Part shown: positions 50,581-59,184 of the stretch, one piece after another
How the letters are laid out: each line of letters begins with the position of its first letter
Numbering within the stretch: position 1 is the stretch's first letter
From: an uncultured Exiguobacterium sp.
GTDB taxonomy: Bacteria; Bacillota; Bacilli; Exiguobacteriales; Exiguobacteriaceae
Assembly: GCA_913775715.1 (NCBI GenBank)
Contig: CAJYMC010000007.1
Span: 372,001-436,000, forward strand
Reading direction: 5' to 3'
DNA length: 64,000 bases
Made by a program: the position numbers and the translations under genes
Notes under the pieces: model-generated
Databases searched by the model: none
Told to the model about the DNA's origin: nothing
What the model saw: only the letters and a program-made list of their open reading frames with translations

Positions 50581-51552
50581 TCAATTGAATTTAGCGATGA
50601 TTTTACCACGGACGTGGCGTTCAGATAGACGTTGCAATCCTTTGACGATGTCCGCTGCTGGAATCTCTTCTGTGACGAGTGGATCGAGTTCTTTTGCTGC
50701 GACAAGTTTTAATAACTCGCTTGCCATATGACCGAGGTTTCGGATGGCACGGTCATCTTCGCTTGCATAAGCAGCCGCGAGTGCTACTTCATGGATCGAA
50801 GGGGAGAGCGTGAACGGCTTAACGACCGACTGATCGGGACCACCGGCGATGAAGGCAAGTTGCCCCGAGAAGGCAAGACGTCCGAGATCCGCTGTTGCTT
50901 CATCTCGACCGACCGTATTAAAAATCAAGTCAGCGCCGCGACCGTTCGTCCAAACGCGGATGACATCCGTGACATTTTCTTTTTTGTAGTCAATGGCAAG
51001 ATCGGCACCGAGTCGCTTGACCCACTCATGATTTTCTGTCGAAGCAGTCGTCGCGACCTTAAGACCAAGGCGTTTTGCGAGTTGAATGCCGATGCCACCA
51101 ACACCACCTGCACCAGCATGGATAAGGATCGTCTCTTTTCCTGTCGTGTTCATCTTCTGAATGATGGCTTCATAGGCCGTCATGCCTGCGCAAAGAATCG
51201 CAGCGGCTTCAGCGAATGAGACGTTTTCCGGAATCAGGGCGAGGGCACGTGTATCGACGAGTGCATATTCAGCAAAAGCGCCATCACGTTGCAGGTTCGT
51301 ATGAATCGCTACGCGATCGCCGATTTTCACTTCTGCGCCGGGTCCGATTTGTTCGACGACACCAGCTAGATCGACGCCTGGAATATGCGGGAACGTCCAA
51401 GCAGGATTGTTGGTAGCCTTATAGTCGACAGGATTCAACGCGACGGTCTTGACGCGAATCAAGGCTTGACCTTCTCCTGGCGTCGGCGTCTCGACCTCTT
51501 CAAATGTCCATTGATCAATGGCTGTACCTGAGTGATTTAACCATGCTTTCAT
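50581..51552 (-). CDS. Zinc-less medium-chain dehydrogenase / quinone oxidoreductase family
   Basis: NADPH-dependent MDR-superfamily protein of 323 residues. It has GroES-like N-terminal domain (IPGVDLAGVVEQIGPG, KIGDRVA) and a Rossmann motif GAGGVGGIGIQLAKRLGLKV (about 146-165). It lacks the zinc Cys cluster, so it is of the quinone-reductase or alkenal-reductase kind. Start ATG 51552 with AAGGAG upstream. It begins 2 nt after the VOC gene, forming a two-gene operon divergent from hxlR. Confidence 0.88.
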   Translation of the reverse strand: MKAWLNHSGTAIDQWTFEEVETPTPGEGQALIRVKTVALNPVDYKATNNPAWTFPHIPGVDLAGVVEQIGPGAEVKIGDRVAIHTNLQRDGAFAEYALVDTRALALIPENVSFAEAAAILCAGMTAYEAIIQKMNTTGKETILIHAGAGGVGGIGIQLAKRLGLKVATTASTENHEWVKRLGADLAIDYKKENVTDVIRVWTNGRGADLIFNTVGRDEATADLGRLAFSGQLAFIAGGPDQSVVKPFTLSPSIHEVALAAAYASEDDRAIRNLGHMASELLKLVAAKELDPLVTEEIPAADIVKGLQRLSERHVRGKIIAKFN

Positions 51553-51554
51553 GT

Positions 51555-52046
51555 TTAATACGCTCCTTCCGAATACGTGAGTTCATACGAGTGAGAGTAG
51601 ATTTCGACGAGGTTACCGAATGGATCCTCACAGTAGACCATTCGATACGGCTTGTCTCCCGGATAGTATTCGCGGATTGGCATCCGTTGTTTGCCACCAT
51701 GGGCAACGATTTTTTTGACGAGTCCTTCGACGTCTGGATCTTGAATCGCATAATGGAAGATGCCTGTTTTCCAGAATTCGAAGTTGTTTTCGGGTTGTTC
51801 ATTGTTCGGGAATTCGAACAACTCGATTCCGATGCGGTCACCTGTCGCCATGTGAGCAATCCGGAACTTGTTCCACCCTGCACCAAAGACATCCGTACAC
51901 ATGACACCGATGGCAGAATCATCTTCGAGGACATCAGACGGTTCCATGATGATATACCAGCCCATCACCTCTTGATAAAAACGGACGGCTTCGTCGAGAT
52001 TCGGCACGGAAAGACCGATGTGCGAAAAATTACGTGGATACGTCAT
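51555..52046 (-). CDS. VOC (glyoxalase/bleomycin resistance) family protein
   Basis: Protein of 163 residues with paired beta-alpha-beta-beta-beta modules: FSHIGLSVPNLDEAVRFYQEVMGW at the N-terminus and GIFHYAIQDPDVEGL later, ending VYCEDPFGNLVEIYSHSYE. Metal ligands are likely His (SHIG), Glu (IGIELF), His (FHYAI) and Glu (NLVEIY). It could be a thiol lyase or dioxygenase for a reactive electrophile. ATG 52046 follows AAAAGGAG by 8 nt. Confidence 0.88.
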   Translation of the reverse strand: MTYPRNFSHIGLSVPNLDEAVRFYQEVMGWYIIMEPSDVLEDDSAIGVMCTDVFGAGWNKFRIAHMATGDRIGIELFEFPNNEQPENNFEFWKTGIFHYAIQDPDVEGLVKKIVAHGGKQRMPIREYYPGDKPYRMVYCEDPFGNLVEIYSHSYELTYSEGAY

Positions 52047-52071
52047 GCTTAACACTCCTTTTGCAAAATGA

Positions 52072-52100
52072 TTTACGCATACTCTAACTTACGCTACACT
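52072..52100 (+). promoter_or_regulatory. Sigma-A promoter for hxlR, in the divergent region
   Basis: TTTACG (52072-52077), 17-nt spacer, TACACT (52095-52100). Three copies of TACGC (52074, 52090, 52112) lie in this short region and overlap the promoter, so they may be part of the HxlR operator. Confidence 0.55.
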
Positions 52101-52150
52101 CGATTGCATAGTACGCACTTTGAAGTAACTACTCTGGAGGAGAGAACAAC

Positions 52151-52465
52151 ATGTCGACAGAACAATTTCCGGTCAATCGGGCGCTCGCCATCATCGGCGG
52201 AAAATGGCGTCCACAATTATATTGCACGTTAGAGAACGGTCCAAAACGTTTTTTAGAGTTACAACGTGCCATTCCCGGGATTTCTCGGAAAGTCTTGACC
52301 GATCAGTTAAAAGAACTTGAACGACTCGGAATGATCGAGCGGATTGAGTATGATGAAGCCGTCTTACACGTCGAATACAAATTGACAGAGGCGGCATTTA
52401 CACTGCAACCGGCCATGAAAGGTTTATGCGCGTGGGGGGAAGGGAATCAATTATCCGAATCCTAA
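52151..52465 (+). CDS. HxlR-family winged-helix regulator
   Basis: DNA-binding protein of 104 residues. The HxlR signature is clear: [52 protein letters not shown] and VEYKLTEAA. Many members sense electrophiles or oxidants through an N-terminal Cys (as YodB Cys6 and HypR); here the equivalent residue is Phe6 (QFPVNRAL). Cys25 and a Cys near 93 remain. Divergent from the oxidoreductase/VOC pair it likely controls. GGAGGAGA ribosome site. Confidence 0.92.
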   Translation: MSTEQFPVNRALAIIGGKWRPQLYCTLENGPKRFLELQRAIPGISRKVLTDQLKELERLGMIERIEYDEAVLHVEYKLTEAAFTLQPAMKGLCAWGEGNQLSES

Positions 52466-52484
52466 ACGAGAGGCAGTGACACTC

Positions 52485-53174
52485 ATGAAATTGACTTATC
52501 ACGGACAATCGACAGTAACAATCGAGACGAACGGGCATCATCTCGTCATCGATCCATTCTTTAGCGGTAACGAAAAAGCGACGACGAATCCCGATGACGT
52601 CAAAGCGGATTTCATCCTTTTGACGCATGCGCATGCTGATCATATGCTTGATGCAGAGCGAATCGCGAAAGCGACGGGAGCAACAATCATCGCTACGCAT
52701 GAGTTGGCGACGTACCTGAGTTTTAAAGGACTCAACGTTCACCCGATGAACCTCGGCGGACAGTTTGAGTTTCCGTTTGGTAAAGTGAAGATGACACAGG
52801 CATTCCATTCATCAAGTATCATCGATGAGGAAAAACAGACGATTACGTACATGGGGATGCCGGCTGGATTCTTGCTGACGATCGAAGGAAAGGAAATCTA
52901 TCATGCAGGTGATACGGCACTGTTCGGGGATTTAGCTCTTTATGGTGCCCATCACGAAATCGATTTAGCTTTCTTACCGATTGGTGATAACTTCACGATG
53001 GGTCCGGACGACGCGTTGATTGCTGCAGATATGTTGCAAGCGAAAGCCGTCGTACCGATTCACTACGATACATTTGATTTAATCAAACAAGATGCGAACG
53101 CATTTTGTGAAAAGATTGAAGCGCAAGGTCAAACCGGTCATCCACTCGCGATCGGCGAGTCACTCGAATTATAA
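52485..53174 (+). CDS. UPF0173 metal-dependent hydrolase (YtkL-like)
   Basis: Metallo-beta-lactamase fold protein of 229 residues. Metal motif H48-A-H50-A-D52-H53 ([11 protein letters not shown]), with further His in FHSSS, Asp in [10 protein letters not shown] and C-terminal His in VPIHYDTF. The substrate is unknown. Start ATG 52485, about 20 nt after the hxlR stop, likely cotranscribed with it. Followed by a terminator. Confidence 0.9.
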   Translation: MKLTYHGQSTVTIETNGHHLVIDPFFSGNEKATTNPDDVKADFILLTHAHADHMLDAERIAKATGATIIATHELATYLSFKGLNVHPMNLGGQFEFPFGKVKMTQAFHSSSIIDEEKQTITYMGMPAGFLLTIEGKEIYHAGDTALFGDLALYGAHHEIDLAFLPIGDNFTMGPDDALIAADMLQAKAVVPIHYDTFDLIKQDANAFCEKIEAQGQTGHPLAIGESLEL

Positions 53175-53188
53175 TCCGTTTTTTAAGC

Positions 53189-53224
53189 AAAGGAGAGGAA
53201 ACGTCAGTGTTCCTCTCCTTTTTG
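53189..53224 (+). terminator. Intrinsic terminator after the UPF0173 gene
   Basis: Perfect 12-bp stem AAAGGAGAGGAA / TTCCTCTCCTTT with a 9-nt loop and a T-run. Confidence 0.88.
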
Positions 53225-53324
53225 TCTATGATTCTACTGGAATCTCAGTGGTTCCTCCGATGACGCTTCCTTCTTCCGCCCGATGGCGAAACGGTGAACT
53301 TCTTCTATGATGAGAAGGGGGCTG

Positions 53325-53354
53325 TTGACAGCCGATTCAGATATTCGGAATAAT
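53325..53354 (+). promoter_or_regulatory. Sigma-A promoter for the membrane protein pair
   Basis: TTGACA (53325-53330), 18-nt spacer, AATAAT (53349-53354), 26 nt upstream of the ATG at 53381. Confidence 0.7.
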
Positions 53355-53380
53355 GGAAGACATGAGATGGAGGGGCTGAC

Positions 53381-54283
53381 ATGGAAGAACATAATAGTAG
53401 GAGTGTGCGAAAACGAAAACAATCGTCGTTCACACGCTTAAAAAATAAACAAAAACAAAAGATGGATGCACGGTTGAACCGGATTGGAGAAAAAGGACCA
53501 GTGAAGCGACCGCTCTATTTATATGGTGGTGTCATTCTCGGACTTGTCGTTATCTATTCGATCACATTGCTCGTCTCAACAGAATTGTTATCGCGCGGCG
53601 AAACATTCAAAACGACGAATCGCTATAAATCTCTCGCCATCGAGGCGCCGCACGCAACAGTACAGTTCGTTCGAAGCACAGACGGAAACGTTCAAATCAA
53701 ACTCGTTGATAGTGCCTCGAGTGGGAAACGACTGAAAATCAGTACATCGGCGAATACGGTAACGGTGACAGGACGAGATGGTTTGCTGTCTCGACTTGGC
53801 AATCGTCCGAGCGAAAAAACAGCAGACTATACGATTCAAGTGGGACTACCAAGCTATATGAACCGTGTCGATGTCGATGCCGGTTCACTGAAAGGAATGG
53901 GCATCTACGCAAAAACAATCGAGATGAATGGAGAAGCGATGAGTCTCGATAAAGTAAAAGGTGATGAGATTACACTGAATGCAACACGTGCGATTTCCAT
54001 CAAGGAAATGGATGCCGTTCATGCTCAGGTGACAGGCGAGAGTGTCTCACTGGCAGACTATATGGCGAAGTTGAGTCTTGACGTCACGACGATTGACGGC
54101 GCGACGAAATTGAAGCCAGATAAAGCGGCCGGTACGATTACGATTGACACGGGAGGCGATATTAAAGCCTCTGACCGATATACGAAACAAAAGAATAAGG
54201 ACGAGACGATTTATGAACTGTCGAAGCAAGAAAAACCGGAAGTGACAGTCAATAGTGAAGTCGGGCAGGTGACGCTCGAGTGA
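53381..54283 (+). CDS. Single-pass membrane protein with DUF4097-like beta-repeat domain
   Basis: Protein of 300 residues: a very basic cytoplasmic tail (1-43), one membrane helix (about 45-66) and an extracytoplasmic domain rich in short beta strands (about 80-298), in the style of DUF4097 adhesin-like beta-helix proteins. Function unknown; such domains often occur with envelope-stress genes. Own promoter and GGAGGGG ribosome site. Its stop overlaps the next start (GTGA), so the pair is coupled. Confidence 0.75.
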   Translation: MEEHNSRSVRKRKQSSFTRLKNKQKQKMDARLNRIGEKGPVKRPLYLYGGVILGLVVIYSITLLVSTELLSRGETFKTTNRYKSLAIEAPHATVQFVRSTDGNVQIKLVDSASSGKRLKISTSANTVTVTGRDGLLSRLGNRPSEKTADYTIQVGLPSYMNRVDVDAGSLKGMGIYAKTIEMNGEAMSLDKVKGDEITLNATRAISIKEMDAVHAQVTGESVSLADYMAKLSLDVTTIDGATKLKPDKAAGTITIDTGGDIKASDRYTKQKNKDETIYELSKQEKPEVTVNSEVGQVTLE

Positions 54284-55191
54284 AATTAAAGTTTCGGATT
54301 GGACTACGAACGGTTAAGACTGGCATCGCGGTAGCTCTTGCACTCAGCATCTCTTGGTATGTATTCGACATTTATTCAGGAATGGGAGCTGTCGCAGCCA
54401 TCGTTGCGATGCAACCGACGATTCATCGGTCATTTAAAATCGTCTTCAACCGGATTTTCGGAACAGTACTCGGATTGATGTGTGGACTCGCCATCGTTGC
54501 GACACTTGGCGCTAATCCGCTGACGATTGGACTCGCCGTAATCGTTTCGCTCGTTCTGAATTCAATGATTGGACGAACGGATATGTCGACGTTTGCTGCC
54601 TTTGCAATCGTGTTGATGTTTGAGAGTCCGACCGCCGACTACGTCCACTATGCCTTATCACGATCGTTGCTGACTGTCGTCGGTGTGTTATCTGCCGTCC
54701 TTGTCAATTACATCGTCTTCCCGCCACACTATGAGGATCGTTTACTATTACTCGTCAAAAAAACGACGCAACAGTTGATGGAAGATTGGCGAAGTCTTGT
54801 GCAAGATGATGGACGCTTGCTGACTGTTCGTAAACAAATCCTCAAACATGAGGAAATGATGTTGATGCTTCAAGAGGATCAAAAATATCCTTTGGTGGCA
54901 AGTGGTCAAAGTGAAGCGTTCATTCGACTGAAGGAGCTTGTCGATCTTGAAGATAAGTTGCTCGTCTTGCTTGAAAGCATTGCCAGTCATCGGGATATCC
55001 CGATGACAGAAGAACAGGAAAAGACGCTCGGTCAGGAAATTGATTTCTTACTCAGTCATCATTACGATGTCATCTTCTCCCACGAACGAAAACAAGCGAT
55101 GTTCTCATTCGATCAAGAATTAAGCGAGGCGAAGGATATCATCCACGGGCATTTGCTCGATTACCGGGAACAGTTAGAAAAAATGAAGTGA
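54280..55191 (+). CDS. Aromatic acid exporter / FUSC-like membrane protein (DUF939)
   Basis: Protein of 303 residues with an N-terminal block of about six hydrophobic helices (15-155), including AMQPTIHRSFKIVFNRIFGTVLG, a hallmark of the ArAE_1/FUSC type. A cytoplasmic helical domain follows (about 160-303). The transported compound is not known. GTG start overlaps the upstream stop. It shares a bidirectional terminator with rqcH. Confidence 0.85.
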   Translation: MKLKFRIGLRTVKTGIAVALALSISWYVFDIYSGMGAVAAIVAMQPTIHRSFKIVFNRIFGTVLGLMCGLAIVATLGANPLTIGLAVIVSLVLNSMIGRTDMSTFAAFAIVLMFESPTADYVHYALSRSLLTVVGVLSAVLVNYIVFPPHYEDRLLLLVKKTTQQLMEDWRSLVQDDGRLLTVRKQILKHEEMMLMLQEDQKYPLVASGQSEAFIRLKELVDLEDKLLVLLESIASHRDIPMTEEQEKTLGQEIDFLLSHHYDVIFSHERKQAMFSFDQELSEAKDIIHGHLLDYREQLEKMK

Positions 55192-55196
55192 AGATG

Positions 55197-55245
55197 AAAA
55201 AGCGCTGTTTCTCCTAAGTGACATTTAGGAGAAACAGCGCTTTTT
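55197..55245. terminator. Bidirectional terminator between the exporter gene and rqcH
   Basis: Perfect 21-bp inverted repeat starting AAAAAGCGCTGTTTCTCC, with a 7-nt loop; A5 on one side and T5 on the other make it work on both strands. Confidence 0.95.
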
Positions 55246-55254
55246 CGTGTAGCG

Positions 55255-56946
55255 TCATTGACGTAAGGACTGGACGACATCTGGATCAGGTGTGACGTAA
55301 AGCGTCGTTTGATCCGTGTAGATGACGAATCCGGGCTTTGCACCACTCGGTTTTTTGACATAACGTAGTTCCGTGAAGTCGACCGGGACTTGGCTTGACT
55401 CACGTGCTTTCGAGAAATAAGCCGCGACGATCGCTGCTTCCTTCAACGTCGTCTCGTCCGGTGCATCACTTTGAATGATGACGTGTGATCCCGGGATATC
55501 CTTCGTGTGTAACCACGTATCGGACCGGCGTCCAAACTTGAACGTCGCGTAATCATTTTGTTTATTGTTCTTTCCGACGAAGAATGGAAGACCAGTCGAA
55601 GAACGGTATTCTTCGAGTTGTGGGAGCTGCGGTTTCTTTTTCTTCTTTTGTCGTTCGCGCAAATAACCTTCTTCGACGAGTTCCTCGCGCATTTCCCGGA
55701 TGTCTTCCGGGGACGCGACGTCGAGTTGGGCCAGCAAACCTTCAAAATATGCGATCTCAGCCTGGTTCTTCTCAAGCTGACGCGCGACTTCGACTTTGGC
55801 GGTTTTTAATTTATTATACCGTTTGTAATAACGTTGTGCGTTCTCATTCGGCGAGAAACGGGGATCAAGCGTGATTGTGATTTCAGCGCCGTCTGGATCA
55901 TAGTAATCGACGACGGTCGCTTCCTTCATCCCACGTTCGAGCTGATACAGATAGGTCGTCAGTAATTCCCCTTTATGTTTCCACTCATCCATCCGTAACG
56001 TCGCTTCTAAATCTTTTTCGAGTTTCGAACGTTTTAGAATATTTTTATCATATTCACTCTTGATAAACCGTTCGAGATCGGCTGCTTGTTGTTTGACGCG
56101 ATCGCGGTTCGCTTTTTGATGGAAGAAGGCGTCGAGGACTTGACCACTCGTCTCGAACGTCTTCTCATCGATGATGGATCCTTCCGTCAAGCGGACGGGG
56201 GCGAAGCGTTCCTTACCACCTTCCATCCGTTGTAAGACATAAGGACCATCGAGTTCCTTCAGGACTTCTTGAAAGGCAGACGCAAGATTCGTCCGGTTGG
56301 CAAGACCTGCCCGTGTGACGACTTCCTTTGCAATTTGCGGAGATAGACCACTGAAGAGACTAAGTAATTGTCGATCGAGTTTCCCAGCATTCCAGTCGAT
56401 TCGGTGAAGCGCCTTTTCGATATCTCCCGTAAGCGGATCAACTTTATCCTGTGCCGGAGGAAGCTGGTAGGTCATGCCCGGCATGATCGTCCGGAAGGTA
56501 TTTTGACTGAGTGGTAAGTGTTTGATCGCATCGAGGATCTTATCTTGTCCATCGGTCAAAATGATGTTCGAGTGACGCCCCATCAATTCGATATAGATTT
56601 TTTTCGCTTCCTCATCGCCAAGTTCGTTCCGGGAGCGGACGCGCAAGACGATGATCCGGTCGCGTTCGAGTTGTTCGATTGATTCGATGAACCCGCCTTC
56701 GACATGTTTGCGGAGCATCATACAGAAGAGTGGGGGTTCACTCGGGTTGCTGACCGCTTCCGACGTAATGTGCATTCGTGCATACATGGCATTCGCAGAG
56801 GCGAGCAATAATACGTTTTTTCGCTCGGCCCGGACCTGGAATACTAAATCCAATGTGTACGGTTGGTATACCTTATTGATCCGTCCTCCGACGAGCGGTT
56901 GGAGTTCTTCGACGACGCGTGTCGTCATCAATCCGTCAAAAGCCAT
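55255..56946 (-). CDS. rqcH: Ribosome quality control protein RqcH (NFACT/FbpA family)
   Basis: Binds stalled 50S-peptidyl-tRNA complexes and directs C-terminal Ala-tailing. The protein is 563 residues: NFACT-N domain (MAFDGLMTTRVVEELQPLVGGRINKVYQ), helix-hairpin-helix, long coiled coils (about 290-425) and a C-terminal NFACT-R domain (FKFGRRSDTWLHTKDIPGSHVI). Start ATG 56946 follows GAAGGT. It was earlier named fibronectin-binding protein (YloA). Divergent from gmk. Confidence 0.95.
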   Translation of the reverse strand: MAFDGLMTTRVVEELQPLVGGRINKVYQPYTLDLVFQVRAERKNVLLLASANAMYARMHITSEAVSNPSEPPLFCMMLRKHVEGGFIESIEQLERDRIIVLRVRSRNELGDEEAKKIYIELMGRHSNIILTDGQDKILDAIKHLPLSQNTFRTIMPGMTYQLPPAQDKVDPLTGDIEKALHRIDWNAGKLDRQLLSLFSGLSPQIAKEVVTRAGLANRTNLASAFQEVLKELDGPYVLQRMEGGKERFAPVRLTEGSIIDEKTFETSGQVLDAFFHQKANRDRVKQQAADLERFIKSEYDKNILKRSKLEKDLEATLRMDEWKHKGELLTTYLYQLERGMKEATVVDYYDPDGAEITITLDPRFSPNENAQRYYKRYNKLKTAKVEVARQLEKNQAEIAYFEGLLAQLDVASPEDIREMREELVEEGYLRERQKKKKKPQLPQLEEYRSSTGLPFFVGKNNKQNDYATFKFGRRSDTWLHTKDIPGSHVIIQSDAPDETTLKEAAIVAAYFSKARESSQVPVDFTELRYVKKPSGAKPGFVIYTDQTTLYVTPDPDVVQSLRQ

Positions 56947-57043
56947 ACGATTACCTTCTTTCTTGATTTCGTTCTCACTTTCTAAAGGTAACAGAAATGG
57001 CATCGTTATGGTATGATAAAGCAGTCGAGCTAAAAAAGATGAC

Positions 57044-57073
57044 TTGCGAACTTCCCGTCTCTACTGCTAATAT
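57044..57073 (+). promoter_or_regulatory. Promoter for the gmk operon
   Basis: TTGCGA (57044-57049), 18-nt spacer, TAATAT (57068-57073) with an extended TGC just before it, 38 nt upstream of the GTG at 57112. Confidence 0.65.
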
Positions 57074-57075
57074 GA

Positions 57076-57732
<657 letters not shown>

Positions 57733-57733
57733 T

Positions 57734-57937
57734 ATGTTATATCCATCAGTTGATAAGCTTCAAAAGAAAGTACCGTCGAAATATACGATCGTTACAGTTG
57801 CCGCTAAGCGTGCACGTCAAATCCAAGACGGAAAACGCGTGAAAGTCACAAACCCAAAATCGCATAAACCGGTCGGGAAAGCTTTAGAAGAGCTTTATTT
57901 CGAAGAAGTATCCGTCACGAACCAACCGCAAGACTAA
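57734..57937 (+). CDS. rpoZ: RNA polymerase omega subunit
   Basis: Small RNA polymerase subunit of 67 residues that stabilises beta-prime. [20 protein letters not shown] and [10 protein letters not shown] are typical, as is [15 protein letters not shown] 57734 is 1 nt after the gmk stop, with GGAGGT inside gmk. A terminator follows. Confidence 0.96.
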   Translation: MLYPSVDKLQKKVPSKYTIVTVAAKRARQIQDGKRVKVTNPKSHKPVGKALEELYFEEVSVTNQPQD

Positions 57938-57945
57938 TTTTGAAG

Positions 57946-57974
57946 CAGCCACTTGTCATCGTGGCTGTTTTTTT
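57946..57974 (+). terminator. Intrinsic terminator between rpoZ and coaBC
   Basis: Stem CAGCCAC/GTGGCTG with an 8-nt loop and T7. It is inside what is otherwise an operon, so it may cut read-through into coaBC. Confidence 0.82.
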
Positions 57975-57993
57975 CAATAAGGAGGACACCTAC

Positions 57994-59184
57994 ATGTTAA
58001 CCAACCGAAACATTCTACTGTGTGTCGGCGGTGGAATCGCTTCCTATAAATCAGCAGCACTCGCTTCAAAGCTCGTTCAAGCAGGCGCACACGTTCAAGT
58101 CGCGATGACGCGTAATGCGCAACAATTCGTCGGTAAGACGACATTTGAAGCACTGACGCGAAAAGCGGTCTATGATGACGTCTTCATCGAGCATGATCCG
58201 TCAAAAATCGCCCATATCGATTTAGCGGATGAAGCGGACTTGATCGTCGTCGCACCAGCGACCGCGAACTTGATTGCGAAACTTGCGCACGGGATCGCAG
58301 ATGACTTCATTACGACAACGATCCTCGCAGCGACATGTCCCGTCATCGTCGCACCGGCGATGAACGTCAACATGCTCGAACATCCGGCGACGGTCCGCAA
58401 TATCGAACAACTCAAGCAGGACGGTGTCCAGGTGATTGCACCGGGAGTCGGAAATCTCGCATGTGGTTGGGTCGGAAAAGGTCGTTTACCGGAACCAGAA
58501 GATTTGGTCGCAACACTCTCAACGTTTTTTGAAGAAAAATATCTAGCCGGGCGAAAGGTCTTGATCAGTGCAGGACCAACAGTAGAACGGATTGATCCGG
58601 TTCGTTATTTGACGAATGATTCTTCAGGGAAAACTGGAATTGCGCTGGCAGAAGCGGCACGAGACGCAGGAGCCGATGTCACGCTCGTCCATGGTCCCCT
58701 TCGGATTGGACTACCGACCGGGATAGCGACGATTGCCGTCGAGTCGGGAGAAGAGATGCTTGAAGCCATGTTACGTGACTATGAGACGCAAGACATCGTC
58801 ATCATGTCCGCTGCCGTAGCCGACTATCGACCGTCTATTCAATACGAGCAAAAGCAAAAGAAAATTCACGGACCATTGCGGATTGAACTCGAAGAGACGA
58901 CAGATATCCTGAAGACGCTCGGTGAGCAGAAACAACATCAGCTATTAGTCGGATTTGCAGCGGAGACGACGGACGTCGAGACGTTCGCGAAACAGAAACT
59001 CGTCCGAAAGAAAGCGGATTTCATCGTCGCGAATGATGTTTCCCGTTCTGATATTGGATTCGTCAGCGACGAAAACGAGGTCGTCGTCTTTGGGAAGAAT
59101 GCTTCCGTCACGCGATACGATCAACAATTGAAATCGACGCTCGCTAAAGCGCTCATGCGCCAATTCGCGGAGGCATTGGCATGA
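57994..59184 (+). CDS. coaBC: Phosphopantothenoylcysteine synthetase/decarboxylase
   Basis: Bifunctional CoA enzyme of 396 residues. N-terminal flavoprotein CoaC domain: VGGGIASYKSA, catalytic His in KIAHIDLADEAD and PAMNVNM loop. C-terminal CoaB domain: LISAGPTVERIDPVRYLTN and DIVIMSAAVADYRP. ATG 57994 follows AAGGAGGA. Overlaps priA by 4 nt. Confidence 0.96.
   Translation: MLTNRNILLCVGGGIASYKSAALASKLVQAGAHVQVAMTRNAQQFVGKTTFEALTRKAVYDDVFIEHDPSKIAHIDLADEADLIVVAPATANLIAKLAHGIADDFITTTILAATCPVIVAPAMNVNMLEHPATVRNIEQLKQDGVQVIAPGVGNLACGWVGKGRLPEPEDLVATLSTFFEEKYLAGRKVLISAGPTVERIDPVRYLTNDSSGKTGIALAEAARDAGADVTLVHGPLRIGLPTGIATIAVESGEEMLEAMLRDYETQDIVIMSAAVADYRPSIQYEQKQKKIHGPLRIELEETTDILKTLGEQKQHQLLVGFAAETTDVETFAKQKLVRKKADFIVANDVSRSDIGFVSDENEVVVFGKNASVTRYDQQLKSTLAKALMRQFAEALA

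Noticed and set aside
51504..52052. A 182-codon plus-strand open frame opposite the oxidoreductase and VOC genes
   Set aside because: The minus-strand VOC frame has clear family motifs and a good ribosome site; the plus-strand frame has no family resemblance or ribosome site.
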